Positions 1-10,328 of a stretch of 64,000 bases of DNA are shown piece after piece. The stretch comes from Theocolax elegans. Taxonomy: Eukaryota > Arthropoda > Insecta > Hymenoptera > Cerocephalidae. The DNA is taken from NCBI GenBank assembly GCA_026168455.1, contig CM047431.1, positions 27,779,569 to 27,843,568 on the forward strand, in the 5' to 3' direction. The notes beneath the pieces are model-generated. The model did not search any database. It was not told the origin of the DNA and saw only the letters and a list, made by a program, of their open reading frames with translations. The translations under genes and the position numbers were made by a program. Within the stretch, counting starts at the first letter, position 1, and each line of letters opens with the position of its first letter.

Positions 1-38
1 TGACCGTGATACTTCATTTCAAACGCACAGGCTAAAAA

Positions 39-436
39 ATGTCAGATTTTGACGAATTGTTTGGCGGTCAGGGGGAGGAGGAACTCAACACATTCACTAA
101 AATGCTAAGTGGTGGTGGTGGTGGTTATCGTGCGCAGCTGGGTGGTGGTGTGGGTAGCTTTTTAAATGGTTTAAGTTGTCGCGCCATGCCTATGATAAAA
201 CGTGGTGGTGCAGCTGTCCGTAAGGAGGCCATTCGTGCAGGTGGACGATTTGCTGGTGACGTTGCTATTGACAGACTACCAATCAAAAATGCTTTTGTCA
301 CCGGGTAAAAGAGGGTGGGGATAACCTCAAAAGAAAGTTTCAAAACCCTTTGGACAAGATTGTTGATGGTCCACCGTCAGCTGATAAACAAGAAGAAGAG
401 GGGGAAATAGAATATAAGAGGAAACGTAAAGAATAA
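39..436 (+). pseudogene. Polinton small glycine-rich, basic virion-type protein, frameshifted
   Basis: ATG at 39 opens an 89-codon frame with an acidic N-terminus (DFDELF), a glycine run (about residues 26-30) and a segment with small residues and regularly spaced basics (GGAAVRKEAIRAGGRF). The frame stops at 306-308, but coding character continues in another frame from about 302 to the TAA at 434-436, ending in a charged Lys/Arg-rich tail. A single indel near 300 explains this. The pattern resembles the small minor-virion (adenovirus pX/pVI-like) proteins of Polintons and adintoviruses. The role is inferred from composition and from its place next to the capsid gene; no enzymatic motif is present. 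Confidence 0.5.
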
Positions 437-474
437 ATACCTCAATCGGTTGGAGTGTACACAGCCAGAAACAG

Positions 475-547
475 TAGTAGTAGTAGTAGTGAGAACCATA
501 AAAAGAAGAAGAAGAAGACGAAGACGACGACGAAGAAGAAGAAGAAG
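475..547. repeat. Trinucleotide microsatellites
   Basis: A (GTA)n run at about 475-491 is followed by an AAG/ACG run at about 499-547 in the gap between the first two Polinton genes. On + it can be read as an arginine-rich peptide and on - as a serine run. Both readings are artefacts of the repeat. Confidence 0.85.
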
Positions 548-590
548 GCAGAAATCCGTACAGCAAGAGATATATTTGAATCGTAAAAAA

Positions 591-1773
591 ATGGCTTTTT
601 TACATAGTCACTCGTGCGAGTCTACGAAGACGAAACTGTCCCTCTTTGATATTCCGTCGACACAGACGGCGATCGAGCGTTCGTATTGGGTGCAATACAA
701 ACCAATTTCGTCTTTGGCCGATCAGTCACCTATAGAATTTACAATTCCCGCTACTACCGAATACTTGGATTTATCGCACACAATGCTCAGCTTACGTGTT
801 AACATTACACCTGTGGGGAAACAGATCGTACATTGAAACTCTATTCAATTACGGGCCTGCAGCAAAAAAGTCACATTTAACGAGTGTTTTGTGGTACGAT
901 GATACACCTGGCAGAATGGACGATTCGTCAGATGGTAACGAGGGTCTATTAAACCGACGAAAGGTTATGATAGGCGGTAAAGTAGATTTTTTGAGTCATT
1001 TACACTGCGATGTCTTTAATCAGAGCAGGTTATTACTAGGTGGCGTCGAGGTTAGAGTGCGTCTTGTACGCTCACGCGACAGCTTCTGTCTTAAGGATCC
1101 TAACGGTGAATTTACTGTGAACATCACCGAGGCAACGCTATTTGTTCGTCGTTTAAAAATTAATCCAAGTGTTTTACTTGCCCACGAGAGGGCATTGACT
1201 AAAACGACAGCAAAATATCCACTTACCCGTGTGGAGGTTAAAGCTGTAACGCTGCATAATGTTATACACGGAGAGACAATAGATAATATTATTTTGGGCG
1301 AGCTACCAAAGAGAATCATCATTGGTTTTGTCGAGAATAAGGCATACAATGGCGACAAGAATATTAATCCATTTAATTTTAAAAACTTTAACATTAATTT
1401 CCTGTGCTTGTATGTGGACGGTGTGCAGGTACCGTTGAAACCGCTACAACCAGACTCTAAAAACAGTAAACTGTACGTCGAGGCGTAGCATACTCTATTT
1501 TCGGGGACAGGTGTACATTTTTTGAATTTTGAAAATTCCATTAGTCGTAAAGCTTATGCAAACGGTTACTGTTTGTTTGCATTTGACTTGACGGCAGATT
1601 TATCAGCGAATGATACCTCGCATTGGAATTTAGTAAGAAATGGTAGCGTAAGAATAGATGTGAGGTTTGACGACCCACTTTCTACTGCCGTAAATTGTGT
1701 AATTTATGCAGAATATGAAAATTTGATGGAGATTGACTCGTCGAGACAGGTTATAATTGATTACAGTGGCTAA
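591..1773 (+). pseudogene. Polinton capsid protein (probably major, double jelly-roll), broken
   Basis: The start is ATG 591. The N-terminal 82 codons (MAFLHSHSCE..., then IEFTIPATTEYLDLSHTML) match the conserved start of the Polinton capsid family annotated in many animals as F54H12.2-like. That frame ends at 834-836. The protein resumes in another frame at about 828 (RSYIETLFNYGPAAK) and runs to an in-frame TAG at 1486-1488. It then continues in the same frame to TAA 1771-1773, including a C-terminal strand-rich section (RIDVRFDDPL). The abrupt jump at 797-836 suggests that a central segment is deleted as well as the frame shifted. The product would be a structural virion protein. It is non-functional here. 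Confidence 0.7.
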
Positions 1774-1914
1774 TTTGAAGAAATCATTTGTAAACAACAA
1801 CATGGTGGTGATGATGAGAGACAAGGACGGAGAAGGATTGCACGTATAAAGGATTGCACGTTGTTTTCTGGAGCAATAACGCAGTCGTCGTCTGTACAAG
1901 TTAGTTATAACATT

Positions 1915-3412
1915 ATGGATTTCGTGATTGATATTCAGTGCTTTAAAGATAACAAGAATTGTGTTTTACCGAAAGAGGTGGCAGTTTTTGCTTTAAAGCA
2001 TAATTTTAGTGCACATTGGATCGTATCTCCTACGTGTAGGTTTAAACGTTTAAAGAAGGACATTTTGAAGCAAAATAATTGGCTGACGCTGTATCATCAT
2101 GGTTTAGATTGGCATGATGGTGATGTGACGCAAAAATTTGCAAGATATTTTTAGCAGAGCCCGCAAAATATACGTAAGAGGAAGGGAGAAGTTTGAGTTT
2201 ATAAGGAAGCTGACTACGCGTGAAACTATTAACTTGGAACTCGATGACTCTTGTCCGCCGTTTAAGCATTTAAATTAGAGTGAAAAGTATTGTTTACAGC
2301 ACGCTGTGAAACCCTCTTATTTGCAGTATAGCTACGCATTGAACAATGCATTTCGACAAAAGTGTTGGTTAAGGGGGTCTCATACTCAATTTTTACCGAC
2401 CGAGCCAATAGAGTGATAGTATGGTTGAAAAATACTTCAATCTAGATAAATATAAAGAATTTCGACAAACTAGAAGATAGGTGCCCTTTCTTTTGTAGTT
2501 ATGTATCACTGTGCAAAGTTTCTATTTATTACATTGAGGCATTGAAGAGAAAACCTTGTATAAAAAACACTATCTACGGCGTCCACATAATGAAATTTTC
2601 GTACTAGGTTTTCTCTTACACGTATCAATAAGATGACTTGAAACTTTGTATAGAAGTAAATAATTATTTAATAAAGGGCATCTAACTGTTTGTTTTGCAT
2701 AGTTTTATAGAATTAAAAGTAGTTTTATTATCATTATTAAAGGAATATTTTACGCTAGATTGCAGTATGTACGGATCATGGCAAGCTAGAATATGCTTTC
2801 GCCGCCGCCACTATCGACATCACGCATGCGCATTTGTTTCAGACTCGAGACAAATAGCCGAGCAAAATAATTTGATTTGACTCCTATAAAATTTTTAAAT
2901 ATGTGTCATACTGATACTCATATTATGACTAGTTGAATTTTCGACATGGCAAATTGAACCGTACTACGTATTTATCATAGATTCAATGTAAAAGGAAACG
3001 TACTGCTGCAAGAATCCGGCATATCTATCGATCAACCCAAGGGAGCGGATCAAAAATCGACTTGCGAGCCGTGCTCCACTCCCTTGGGTTCTGCTATCGT
3101 TGGTCTTGAGTGTAATGTCGCATTTTTTCAGTATGTAAAAAAAATAAATACGTATAATTGAAATACGTACAAATTCCGTAAACCAAATATACGTAACATT
3201 TATTATATATGTAAATATCGAAATATGGATTATAACAGATAATAGAAAATGCGTATGAGTGAAATACGTTATTTTTTAATTTTTATATTGGAAAAAAATA
3301 GTCACACTATTTTTATTACGATGCTCTGAACATCAATGGCGCCATTGAGTATGAGACCCCCTTAAGTAAACGAGACAACTTGGAGGGAGGTGGTCGTTTG
3401 ACCCGCCTCTGA
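1915..3412 (+). pseudogene. Polinton DEDDh-exonuclease-like protein, frameshifted and split by a MITE
   Basis: ATG 1915 opens MDFVIDIQCFKDN..., a pattern like the first catalytic strand of DnaQ/RNase-H-fold exonucleases and typical of a protein often found in insect Polintons. The first frame stops at 2152-2154. A shift at the T-run near 2150 leads to a second frame (IYVRGREKFEF) that passes an in-frame TAG at 2276-2278. It continues with a Cys/His-rich C-terminal part (YCLQHA) up to TTA at 2369. There a TTAA-flanked element interrupts it. The same frame resumes at 3362 after the element and ends at TGA 3410-3412, 9 bp before the protease ATG. The exonuclease assignment is inference; the split is seen directly. 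Confidence 0.6.
2373..3361. mobile_element. piggyBac-type MITE, 989 bp, TTAA target duplication
   Basis: Perfect 18-bp terminal inverted repeats (gggggtctcatactcaat at 2373-2390, its complement at 3344-3361) are flanked on both sides by TTAA (2369-2372 and 3362-3365). TTAA duplication with G-rich ends is the hallmark of piggyBac-family insertions. The interior has no long open frame and no transposase motif, so the element is non-autonomous. It contains a hairpin around 3037-3087 (arms ccaagggag / ctcccttgg). It splits the exonuclease-like Polinton gene. Confidence 0.85.
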
Positions 3413-3421
3413 ATCTCTGCG

Positions 3422-3844
3422 ATGAATACGTTCGAGATTCTGGAAATTCTGCGGAGACTAAAGATCCATACGATTGGGGTGTACCCCGCGGACAAGATAC
3501 CCCAGATATGGTCAAGGCCAGCTGGTCTTGTTTTCAACACGCAACCACGGAGGAAGCGTGGTGAACATTGGGTGGCTGTGTACGTGACGAGAGACGGCAC
3601 GGGGTTTTACTTTGACAGTTTTGGTGTGCCATCACGTATTTCTGCATACATAAATCGTATACACAAAAATTGCAGAAAATTTAAGTGGAATCGTACGCGC
3701 TTACAAAGCACATTTTCGAACGCTTGCGGCTACTATTGTATCGTGTTTTTATACTACATGGTGAGCGGCTTATGTTTCACGCGTTTCTTGGAAAACTTTT
3801 CGTGCAACTTTGTAAAAGTGACGAAATTGCAAAAAAATTTCTAG
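3422..3844 (+). CDS. Polinton adenain-type cysteine protease
   Basis: A 140-residue frame from ATG 3422. The catalytic set of the adenovirus-protease/Ulp1-like fold is visible in order: His in GEHWVAVY (about residue 43), Asp in YFDSFG (about 61), a Gln in LQSTF (about 89) and the nucleophile Cys in NACGYYC (about 96). In Polintons and adenoviruses this enzyme processes virion precursors. The domain core is intact. The last residues after SCNFV look out of register with the family, and a 1-nt slip in the A-run near 3834 may have changed the C-terminus (another frame continues to about 3890). It lies 9 bp downstream of the exonuclease-like gene and is the least damaged gene of the element. Confidence 0.85.
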   Translation: MNTFEILEILRRLKIHTIGVYPADKIPQIWSRPAGLVFNTQPRRKRGEHWVAVYVTRDGTGFYFDSFGVPSRISAYINRIHKNCRKFKWNRTRLQSTFSNACGYYCIVFLYYMVSGLCFTRFLENFSCNFVKVTKLQKNF

Positions 3845-4023
3845 AACGATTACGTTTGTGGAAATACCAATGATGCTTACACTGATGATTTGTGAACGAG
3901 GTTTGATTGGTGCCCCACTATCCGAAAAGTAGAATAAATTGCGACGATTTTGCGAGAGGTTGGATCAGTCTCTTTTGAGCTCGCAAGCGAACAGTTGTAA
4001 AGCAAGTGGAGAGAAAAAACATC

Positions 4024-4672
4024 ATGGCTGCACGCAAGTACCGCTGTCATCAGGTATTACCGATGGTCTACGGGTTAAATAATTCATACAACAAAATAAT
4101 ACTTGTCGGACTGGAGAATTCTTCGATCGAGAGTCAGGATTTTCGACTGACGATACGCATCAGCGGTCAGGATTTTTGCGGACTTGCATTTTCCCCGGAA
4201 ACTTGGGAAGCCTTCCAAAGTCAATTTGAAAAAATTGATAAATATTTTGACGTTTATCGAGCAATCGAGCTGATTGAGGATACGCAGAGGGAGGAGGAGG
4301 AGGAGAGCGAGGAGCCGATAAAAAAGCGATATCGACGTACCACGGTATTTAAACGAATAACCTTTGAAAATATTAAAAAACTGTGTAAATGTATTGACAA
4401 GCGGATTGAATATTTAACAAAGGCAAAATGTATGACTGTTCTGTTGGATGAAATTGTGTGTAAAGTCAAATCTACGTTACAAAATAAAGAAAATGCTCAA
4501 TATACGTATTTCATGATGTCTGATTATTATAAAGAATGTCATCGATAATTTACAGAAAAATGAATTAATTTTAAGTGAAGAAGATGTATCTATAGTGGTG
4601 TATGAATTGATTGCGCTACATTTGTATACGCTTGTGGTACTATTGAATAAATCGATTTATTCGGATTGTTAG
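4024..4672 (+). pseudogene. Unrecognised Polinton gene, one frameshift
   Basis: The first ATG of the open frame is at 4024 (MAARKYRCHQ). The frame runs 175 codons to 4548. Coding character continues in the next frame from about 4538 to TAG 4670-4672 (LSEEDVSIVVYELIALH), so one indel near 4540 has split an ORF of about 215 codons. The middle is acidic (an E-rich run at about 4288-4312), followed by a basic KKRYRR patch and an apparently helical C-terminus. I recognise no domain. It follows the protease by 180 bp on the same strand and so is probably part of the Polinton cargo. Confidence 0.5.
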
Positions 4673-5163
4673 TAGAATGTGTGTATGTGTACCTTTTGAA
4701 AATTACCATTATATAGTTCTTGTAATAACGATCGAAGTACCTAGAATAAATAATTATTACTATAAATAATGATTTATAAATTACTTACCCATCTCATTCC
4801 CCCAGCCTACCTTCTATCCCATTGTCCGTGACAAAATTTTATTTGAAATTATATTTAAAAATTTATATAAAGGAAAATATTCAGAATAATACACAGTCAC
4901 AGAGTTCGGACAAATTTTTGTAAATTTTGCAATATATATCAGAATTAGTACGTGCGAAACTAATTTTGCAAGGGCTGCAATATTTAAACGTCAGCAAATT
5001 TTAGGGTATGGGTGGTTGTGGGAGATAGGTGATTGAAGCGCAAAAGCTTCCTACGGTGGTCAGTTTATCATCCGTCGCGATTGCGATCAGTTGTGAGTTT
5101 CCTGGTTGACGACGTTCACGAGGAGAAGAAAGAAAAAGGGTAAATCAAAATATTTTAATTAAG

Positions 5164-5214
<51 letters not shown>

Positions 5215-5267
5215 GGCGAGTATAGGGAAAAGTATAGGGTAGTAACCTTGATTTTTAAGAGAGGTGG
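4673..5267. other. Intergenic; (TC)n microsatellite
   Basis: AT-rich sequence without coding character. A (TC)n tract lies at about 5167-5213. No Polinton terminal repeat could be recognised here. The stretch 5030-5150 is more GC-rich and could be a fragment of an LTR, but I could not match it to anything else in the window. Confidence 0.6.
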
Positions 5268-5379
5268 TACTATGGATAGAAACAACAAACCTGACCTTGA
5301 CTTCGAGTATTCTGTCATAGACGGGGTTACTCGAGGTCAGTGGGTAAATGGTGGGGGTTTGTTGTGTCTGTCCATAGTA
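5268..5379. repeat. Imperfect inverted repeat at the broken Gypsy 3' end
   Basis: tactatggatagaaacaaca... at 5268-5291 pairs with 5356-5379, with 2 mismatches over 24 nt. The right arm lies in the truncated integrase region of the Gypsy element, so the left arm is an inverted copy of element sequence at its break point. Confidence 0.65.
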
Positions 5380-5710
5380 TCAACATAACTACTGTCGTAT
5401 GGAAAACTTCTCGTTCCACTAAGTAGTCATCCACGAGTTTATTTTTAAACTCAGTTCCGTTGTCTGACAGAAACACCTCTGGGGTACCATAACATGTGAT
5501 GACTCGCTCATGCAACTCTTTTGCGATGGTCCTAGCATTCCGAATCAGGACCGCCTCGATCCAGCGCGTAAACAATTCCTGAAAGACCAATATGTATTCG
5601 TATGCGTGTGTTGACCGCGGAAGTGCGCCAGTAACGTCACCCGCTACTACTTGCCATGGCTTCTCTATCACTCGTCTACCCAATAAACCCATGGGAGGAC
5701 GTTGCTCCAC
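5327..5710 (-). pseudogene. Gypsy 1 integrase core, truncated
   Basis: Two of the three catalytic acidic residues are visible: Asp in VAGDVTG and Asp in LSDNGTEF. The frame loses homology after REVFHTT and ends before the third residue (Glu), where the element is truncated. The upstream zinc-binding HHCC segment lies in a different frame around 5715-5830 (shift near 5815), so at least one indel separates the two. Confidence 0.8.
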
Positions 5711-5763
5711 CTTTTATTTTACCTAATACAATTTAGCCACTCTAGCAAATGTCTTTTCCCTAC

Positions 5764-6435
5764 CTAAGTGTCGAGCAGCCGGATCATCATGACACTCTCG
5801 GAGTATGGCTTGCCGATGCTCCTCTGGTACAACCAGTTTCCAAGCGTCTTGATCCTCCATTTGTCGTCTAACTCGTTATCGACGCGATACGAATACAATT
5901 TGCCTCTTATTATCTTCCATTCTGGAAAATCTCTAGGTCGTTCTGTTATGTCTTTCAGCCATGGAAGGTACCAAGGATCTTTCGTAGTTTGGCTCCAAGA
6001 AACTGAAGCGATGGTCGGCTCGTCTTCCTCATACATGCGAGAAAGTGCATCAGGGACGTAGTTTAGAGCTCCTTTCCTGTACTCAATTGTAAAATTATGA
6101 GACTGGAGTTCTAATGCCCACCTGGCGAGCCGACTCGTTGGATTGTGTATATTGCACAGCAAACGAAGACTACTGTGATCGGTTATAACCTTAAACTGGT
6201 AACCCTCAATATATTGTCGAAATTTCCTAATCGCTCATACTACGGCCAGGCATTCCCGTTCTGAGACGCTATAGTTGCGTTCTGCTGGCGAGAGTACTCT
6301 ACTCGCAAACTCCAGGACTCTCTCTACTCTATCAACAATCTGTGTTAGCACTGCGACGATACCGGTGTCACTAGCATCTGTCTGAATGGTATAATAGCCA
6401 TTCTCGTCAGGAGTCTGTAGAACGGGTGCAGTCAT
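5764..6435 (-). pseudogene. Gypsy 1 RNase H and start of integrase
   Basis: RNase H begins with an Asp in TDASDTG, followed by SERECLAVV. An in-frame TGA at 6235-6237 replaces the Trp codon expected there. The same frame continues through VITDHSSL, SRLARWAL and the end-of-domain motif PDALSRMYEE. It then enters the integrase N-terminal region and stops at 5764 after a frameshift. Confidence 0.8.
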
Positions 6436-6659
6436 CAGCAGCGCTTTAAGTCGCTGAAATGCACTTTCTTGCTCTTGTAGCCTACTTTTGGTCTTTCTTT
6501 GTAAAACGAGTTAACGGCTCCGCTATTGTAGCATAGTCGGGTATAAAGCGTCTGTACCAAAATGCCATTCCGAGGAATCGTCTTAGCTGCTTGAGATTTC
6601 GGGGAGCCGGATATTCCTGAATCGGCTCCGTCATAGCTGAATCAGGTCTTATCACATCG

Positions 6660-7859
6660 CGATTGACCCGTACTAGTCAAACGAGTCAACACCTCTTCTA
6701 ACAACAGTTTGTCCTCTTCGATGATCTCCGTCACGACAATGATATCGTCGAGATAAGAGTAAGCATTCGGTTCGAGAGTAGGTCCAATCACCTACTCTAT
6801 CATGGGTTGGAACGTTGCACCGGAATTTGCCAACCCAAAAGGCATACGTGTAAACTGGAACAAACTCATTCCAGGTACCGTAAATGCTGTAATCGGGCGC
6901 GATTCCATTTGCAGAGGTATTTGGTGATATGCGCAGTTCTTATCTATCGTAGATATATATCGGGCTCTCTTGAGTTTGCGTAAAATATCTTGCATAAACG
7001 GCAAAGGATACGCATCAGGTTTGGCCAAGGCGTTGACTTTCCTGAAATCAATGAAAAAACGTCTTGCATTTTCGCCCTTCTTAGTTATCACCACTGGACT
7101 GGACCAACCGCTATTAGACGGTTCTACAACACCTGTCTCGAGCATCTCTCGAACTTGTTGATGCATCTCCTCTCGAATCTTATCCGAGACGGGATAATTC
7201 CTTTGTTTGATCGGCCGCGCTGAACCGACGTCGATAACATGCTTAACATCGTATGATCGGCCGATCTCTGGCAAAGTACTGGACAGCACTTGATCCATAA
7301 GTTCACGCAGTTGTTGGCGCTCATCTTCTGTCACGTCGGCCACACCCGCTGACGACAACGAAGCGTGACCGCTCTCAATACTTGCCACTTCCAGCTGTAG
7401 GAATTGTAATGACCCTTTGAAGTATATCCGGTCGGAATCTGGGTCAAGAACTGCTCGGAATGCTCGAATGAAATTCACCCCTAAATAGCATTCCGCTTCT
7501 ATATTCGGCATATTTGCAACCCGTATTTCTCGCGTGTCTTTATCAATGGTAAAAGGTAGCATAACGTGTCCACACAACTGGTGTGTGCTATCATCCGCAA
7601 GCTTAGCACTACCCGCTTGCTTATCGAGAAAGGATCTGCCAAGCGCGGTTGCCAACTGCAAACCGTTCAGACCCATTACCGTTGTTGATGCACTTGGATC
7701 AAACAACGCTCGGATCCGGTATCCACCGATATCGATTTGACACCACCAGCGCGTCTCATCTTCTGAACTATAAACTTGCTGGTTCGGTTCAGGAGTAATT
7801 TTTAAAATCTTACTCGTAACCGCATCCGTCCTAACCTCTTTGGGGTCATTTGTCGTCAA
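6660..7859 (-). pseudogene. Gypsy 1 protease and reverse transcriptase
   Basis: The protease segment has ALFDPSAST where an active retroviral aspartic protease has D(T/S)GA, so the active-site triad is altered. The RT shows FIDFRKVNALAKPDAYPLP, TAFTVPG and FTRMPFGLAN. An in-frame TAG at 6792-6794 interrupts the RT just before the catalytic YLDD (6744-6755 on the - strand), which is itself intact. Reading is lost near 6665 before RNase H. Confidence 0.85.
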
Positions 7860-8205
7860 ATCTTCTTGACGCCTCTCAGCAGCTTGACTGCCTCGAATTT
7901 TGAGGATTAAAACCGCTTCTCCGGGGACTCCCTCAACCTCGGGACCAGCGGCTGTCCCCTCTAGCCGAGTCCCCGTTTGTTTTTTGCAGAATCAGGACAC
8001 GTCCTACTCGTATAGCCCAATTTGCCATAAGTGTTGCAGGCTATAGGTTTGGGGACACCGTCTTTCCGCTTATCCTTATCTCCGGCATTAGACTTCTCGT
8101 CACTTCTTGATGTTTGACCATTCGATGACTGTCGATCAGGACTCTTACGACTACCCTTCCTCTGTCCCCGCTTGAAACGAGGAGGCGATCTGTGGGCCTT
8201 CTTGC

Positions 8206-9039
8206 TTAGAGGACATCATTGTTGCCTCTCACCCCAACTGTATGGCAACTCGCTTTCACGGATTTTAACGTATCTTCAGGAATCCTTGTGAACCGTTCCA
8301 AAAGATCTTGTTGGGTCGGTTTACTCGTTTCCTTGGCTACACTTGCTACCTTGGGTTTAGCGTTCGGCCGCTTCTTATTCCTCAACTTATAGGCTAATTC
8401 AGGCAGCATTAAGTCTCCTTCTGCGGGAGGCGGCCGATATAGCTTTTCTCGTTCGAGTGTTTGCTCGGCGTCCAACGCCAATTGTAAGAAACTCTCGATC
8501 GACCTAGCTTCAACTCTCTTGAACAGCCGTTTAAGCTGAGGTAGCATATTGCGGTACAGATGATCTAACTGGCTCCGCTCATCGGGAATAGGCTTGAGCT
8601 TTTGCATTATTGCAATCGAGCAGGTAATGTAATCTCTTACCGACTCATCTTCGCCTTGCGTGCGAGCGTTAGACTCCTCGATGAGCCGTTGTTGATAACT
8701 CTGCCACATCCCGTACCACATTTTGGCATATCTTACAAAATCTTGCTATGAGTGCCATCTATCCTTCACGTTCCGATACCACGTAGCTGCATTATCAGTG
8801 AGAAGCTCTGATAAGGACGGTAATACCTCGTCCTCGCTGAGGTTGGCGAGTATTCTGCAATCCTCTACTCGCGCACGAAACGCTTCAATACTTTGGCTTT
8901 TGTCTCCAGAGAATCGAACTCCCCACTTACGAACAATTCCACCGACATCGCGCACTGTCTTAGCCGATCTAGTTGTGGATTCATATCTCACCCCTCCCCA
9001 ACGCTCCTCTAGCAGATGCTTGAGGCGCCTGTGAACCAT
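8206..9039 (-). pseudogene. Gypsy 1 gag, one in-frame stop
   Basis: ATG at 9039 (on -) opens a retrotransposon gag capsid-type sequence (KWGVRFSGD, AFRARVEDC, ATWYRNV). TAG at 8746-8748 interrupts it, after which the same frame goes on through RLIEESNARTQGEDESV to 8206. Downstream (7960-8205) another frame encodes a basic linker and a zinc-knuckle relic in which the second Cys and the His are both Tyr (C-x2-Y-x4-Y-x4-C), so nucleic-acid binding is probably lost. Confidence 0.75.
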
Positions 9040-10316
9040 CGCACTCTACCTGCACTTGTCGTGGTCCTTCGTCCGTATCGTCCAGTGTATGTCACGTATA
9101 CGTATCCTGGAATCGGACATGCTGGTTCGGCTCTCGATTTCTGTTGGTGGTCGTTTCCTGTGTATAATCGCGGGCGTAGAAGTCGGCTTTCAAAGCGCAC
9201 ACTTAAGCCTCCAAATCTTTCATCCGTGTTGACAAGATGGCCTGTTGTTTCAACTGCTCTGTCAACATCGCAGCAAACGTTGCTGGTATCTCGAACTGTG
9301 CGCCGCTTGTAGACACTAGCGTGATCCACTCTTCTCTATTAGCTTCTTGGTTGGAGATTTCGGATTGCTAATCCTCTGCATGCTGATCTACCTCAGTATT
9401 TGCATTTGTTCCTTGCCCTTCTACGTCTAGAACGTCCAGTGTAAGACTCTGTTGTAAATCTTCTACAACAGCTGGATCAGAATCCGGATCAGGTATTGTC
9501 GGATTCTGGGCAAATACTAAAATTGTTATACGCGTTCCACTCTAATTTATTTTAAAATATTGTACCCGATTTTCAACGAAATCAAAAAAAAATTTTGTAC
9601 AATAAATAAATCAAATGAAATATTATACAATAAAAAAAATTCTTCAATTCGATAAAAAAAACGGATTATCCTCGGCTCTCGGTCACCAGCGCACGTAAAT
9701 ATACTTCAAAATAAATAACCTCATCAATAAATTAATAAATAAATATATTCCTACCTAACTATATAGAATATCTAACGCAGTGACCTCTTACAATCGCGCG
9801 TTACATAAAAAAAATCAAATACAATATTTATCATGACTCGAGAGCCGATACGCGTAGTCAAAATTATAATTTAAGCAAACTTCAAAAATCATACCTTTGC
9901 ACAGGTGATAACAATTTTTACTAAGTCGGAAAAATTACTTTCGCTAATTTTCCGACTAACCTATACGGAATCAGGGACACGTGTTTTTAAAATACGGACC
10001 TCAAACAATTTTATCTCATGTAAACAAATAAATCTGAAATTATTACAATTTATGTGTGTCAACAATTATCAAAAAGAAATTTTATTATTGTCGATTTCGG
10101 ATTTCTTCCGCACAGAAACAAAAAAAAACAATTAATCCAATTGACGACAATAATTAATACATTAGTCAACGTAACTAACGTATTAATCACTAAACACACG
10201 TAAATCAACCGAGCATATGTATAAATAGTTCAATTCTGGTCCGTTCCTATTTTCTTGTAGTGCGCCGTGTACGCACAATCAACTAACCTAACGTGTAGGG
10301 ACTTTATTCTTTACTC
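9040..10316 (-). other. Gypsy 1 5' leader and unresolved sequence
   Basis: No reliable coding frame. 9040-9540 has GC and codon-like composition and may include the gag N-terminus in broken frames. 9540-10316 is AT-rich and resembles an untranslated leader. Confidence 0.4.
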
Positions 10317-10328
10317 AGTTGGGCGCCA
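10317..10328 (-). promoter_or_regulatory. Candidate tRNA primer-binding site of Gypsy 1
   Basis: On the - strand the sequence reads tggcgcccaact, the common form of a retroelement primer-binding site. It lies 1.3 kb upstream of gag, where the 5' LTR should end. The LTR boundary itself is not confirmed because no second LTR copy exists in the window. Confidence 0.4.

Larger units (their letters stand above)
1..4672 (+). mobile_element. Polinton/Maverick, partial and decayed
   Basis: Five collinear + strand gene remnants lie here: a glycine-rich basic small protein, a capsid protein, an exonuclease-like protein, an adenain-type cysteine protease and an unrecognised gene. This combination is characteristic of Polinton/Maverick elements, which are integrated relatives of adintoviruses. 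Four of the five genes carry at least one frameshift or stop, so the copy is not functional. The left part (polymerase, integrase, ATPase and left terminal repeat) lies outside the window. I could not find a right terminal inverted repeat between 4672 and 5260. A piggyBac-type MITE is inserted at 2373-3361. Confidence 0.8.
5327..10328 (-). mobile_element. Gypsy element 1 (Ty3/Gypsy), 3'-truncated
   Basis: Reading on the - strand from right to left, the order is primer-binding site (10317-10328), leader, gag (9039-8206), zinc-knuckle linker, protease and reverse transcriptase (7859-6660), RNase H (6435-6060), then integrase zinc region and core (down to 5327). The integrase glutamate region, C-terminus and 3' LTR are missing; the copy ends in the inverted repeat at 5268-5379. 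Several stops and frameshifts make it inactive. Confidence 0.85.

Noticed and set aside
450..590. Arginine-rich extension upstream of the capsid ATG
   Set aside because: The start codon is TTG and the arginines come from an AAG/ACG microsatellite. The conserved N-terminus begins at ATG 591.
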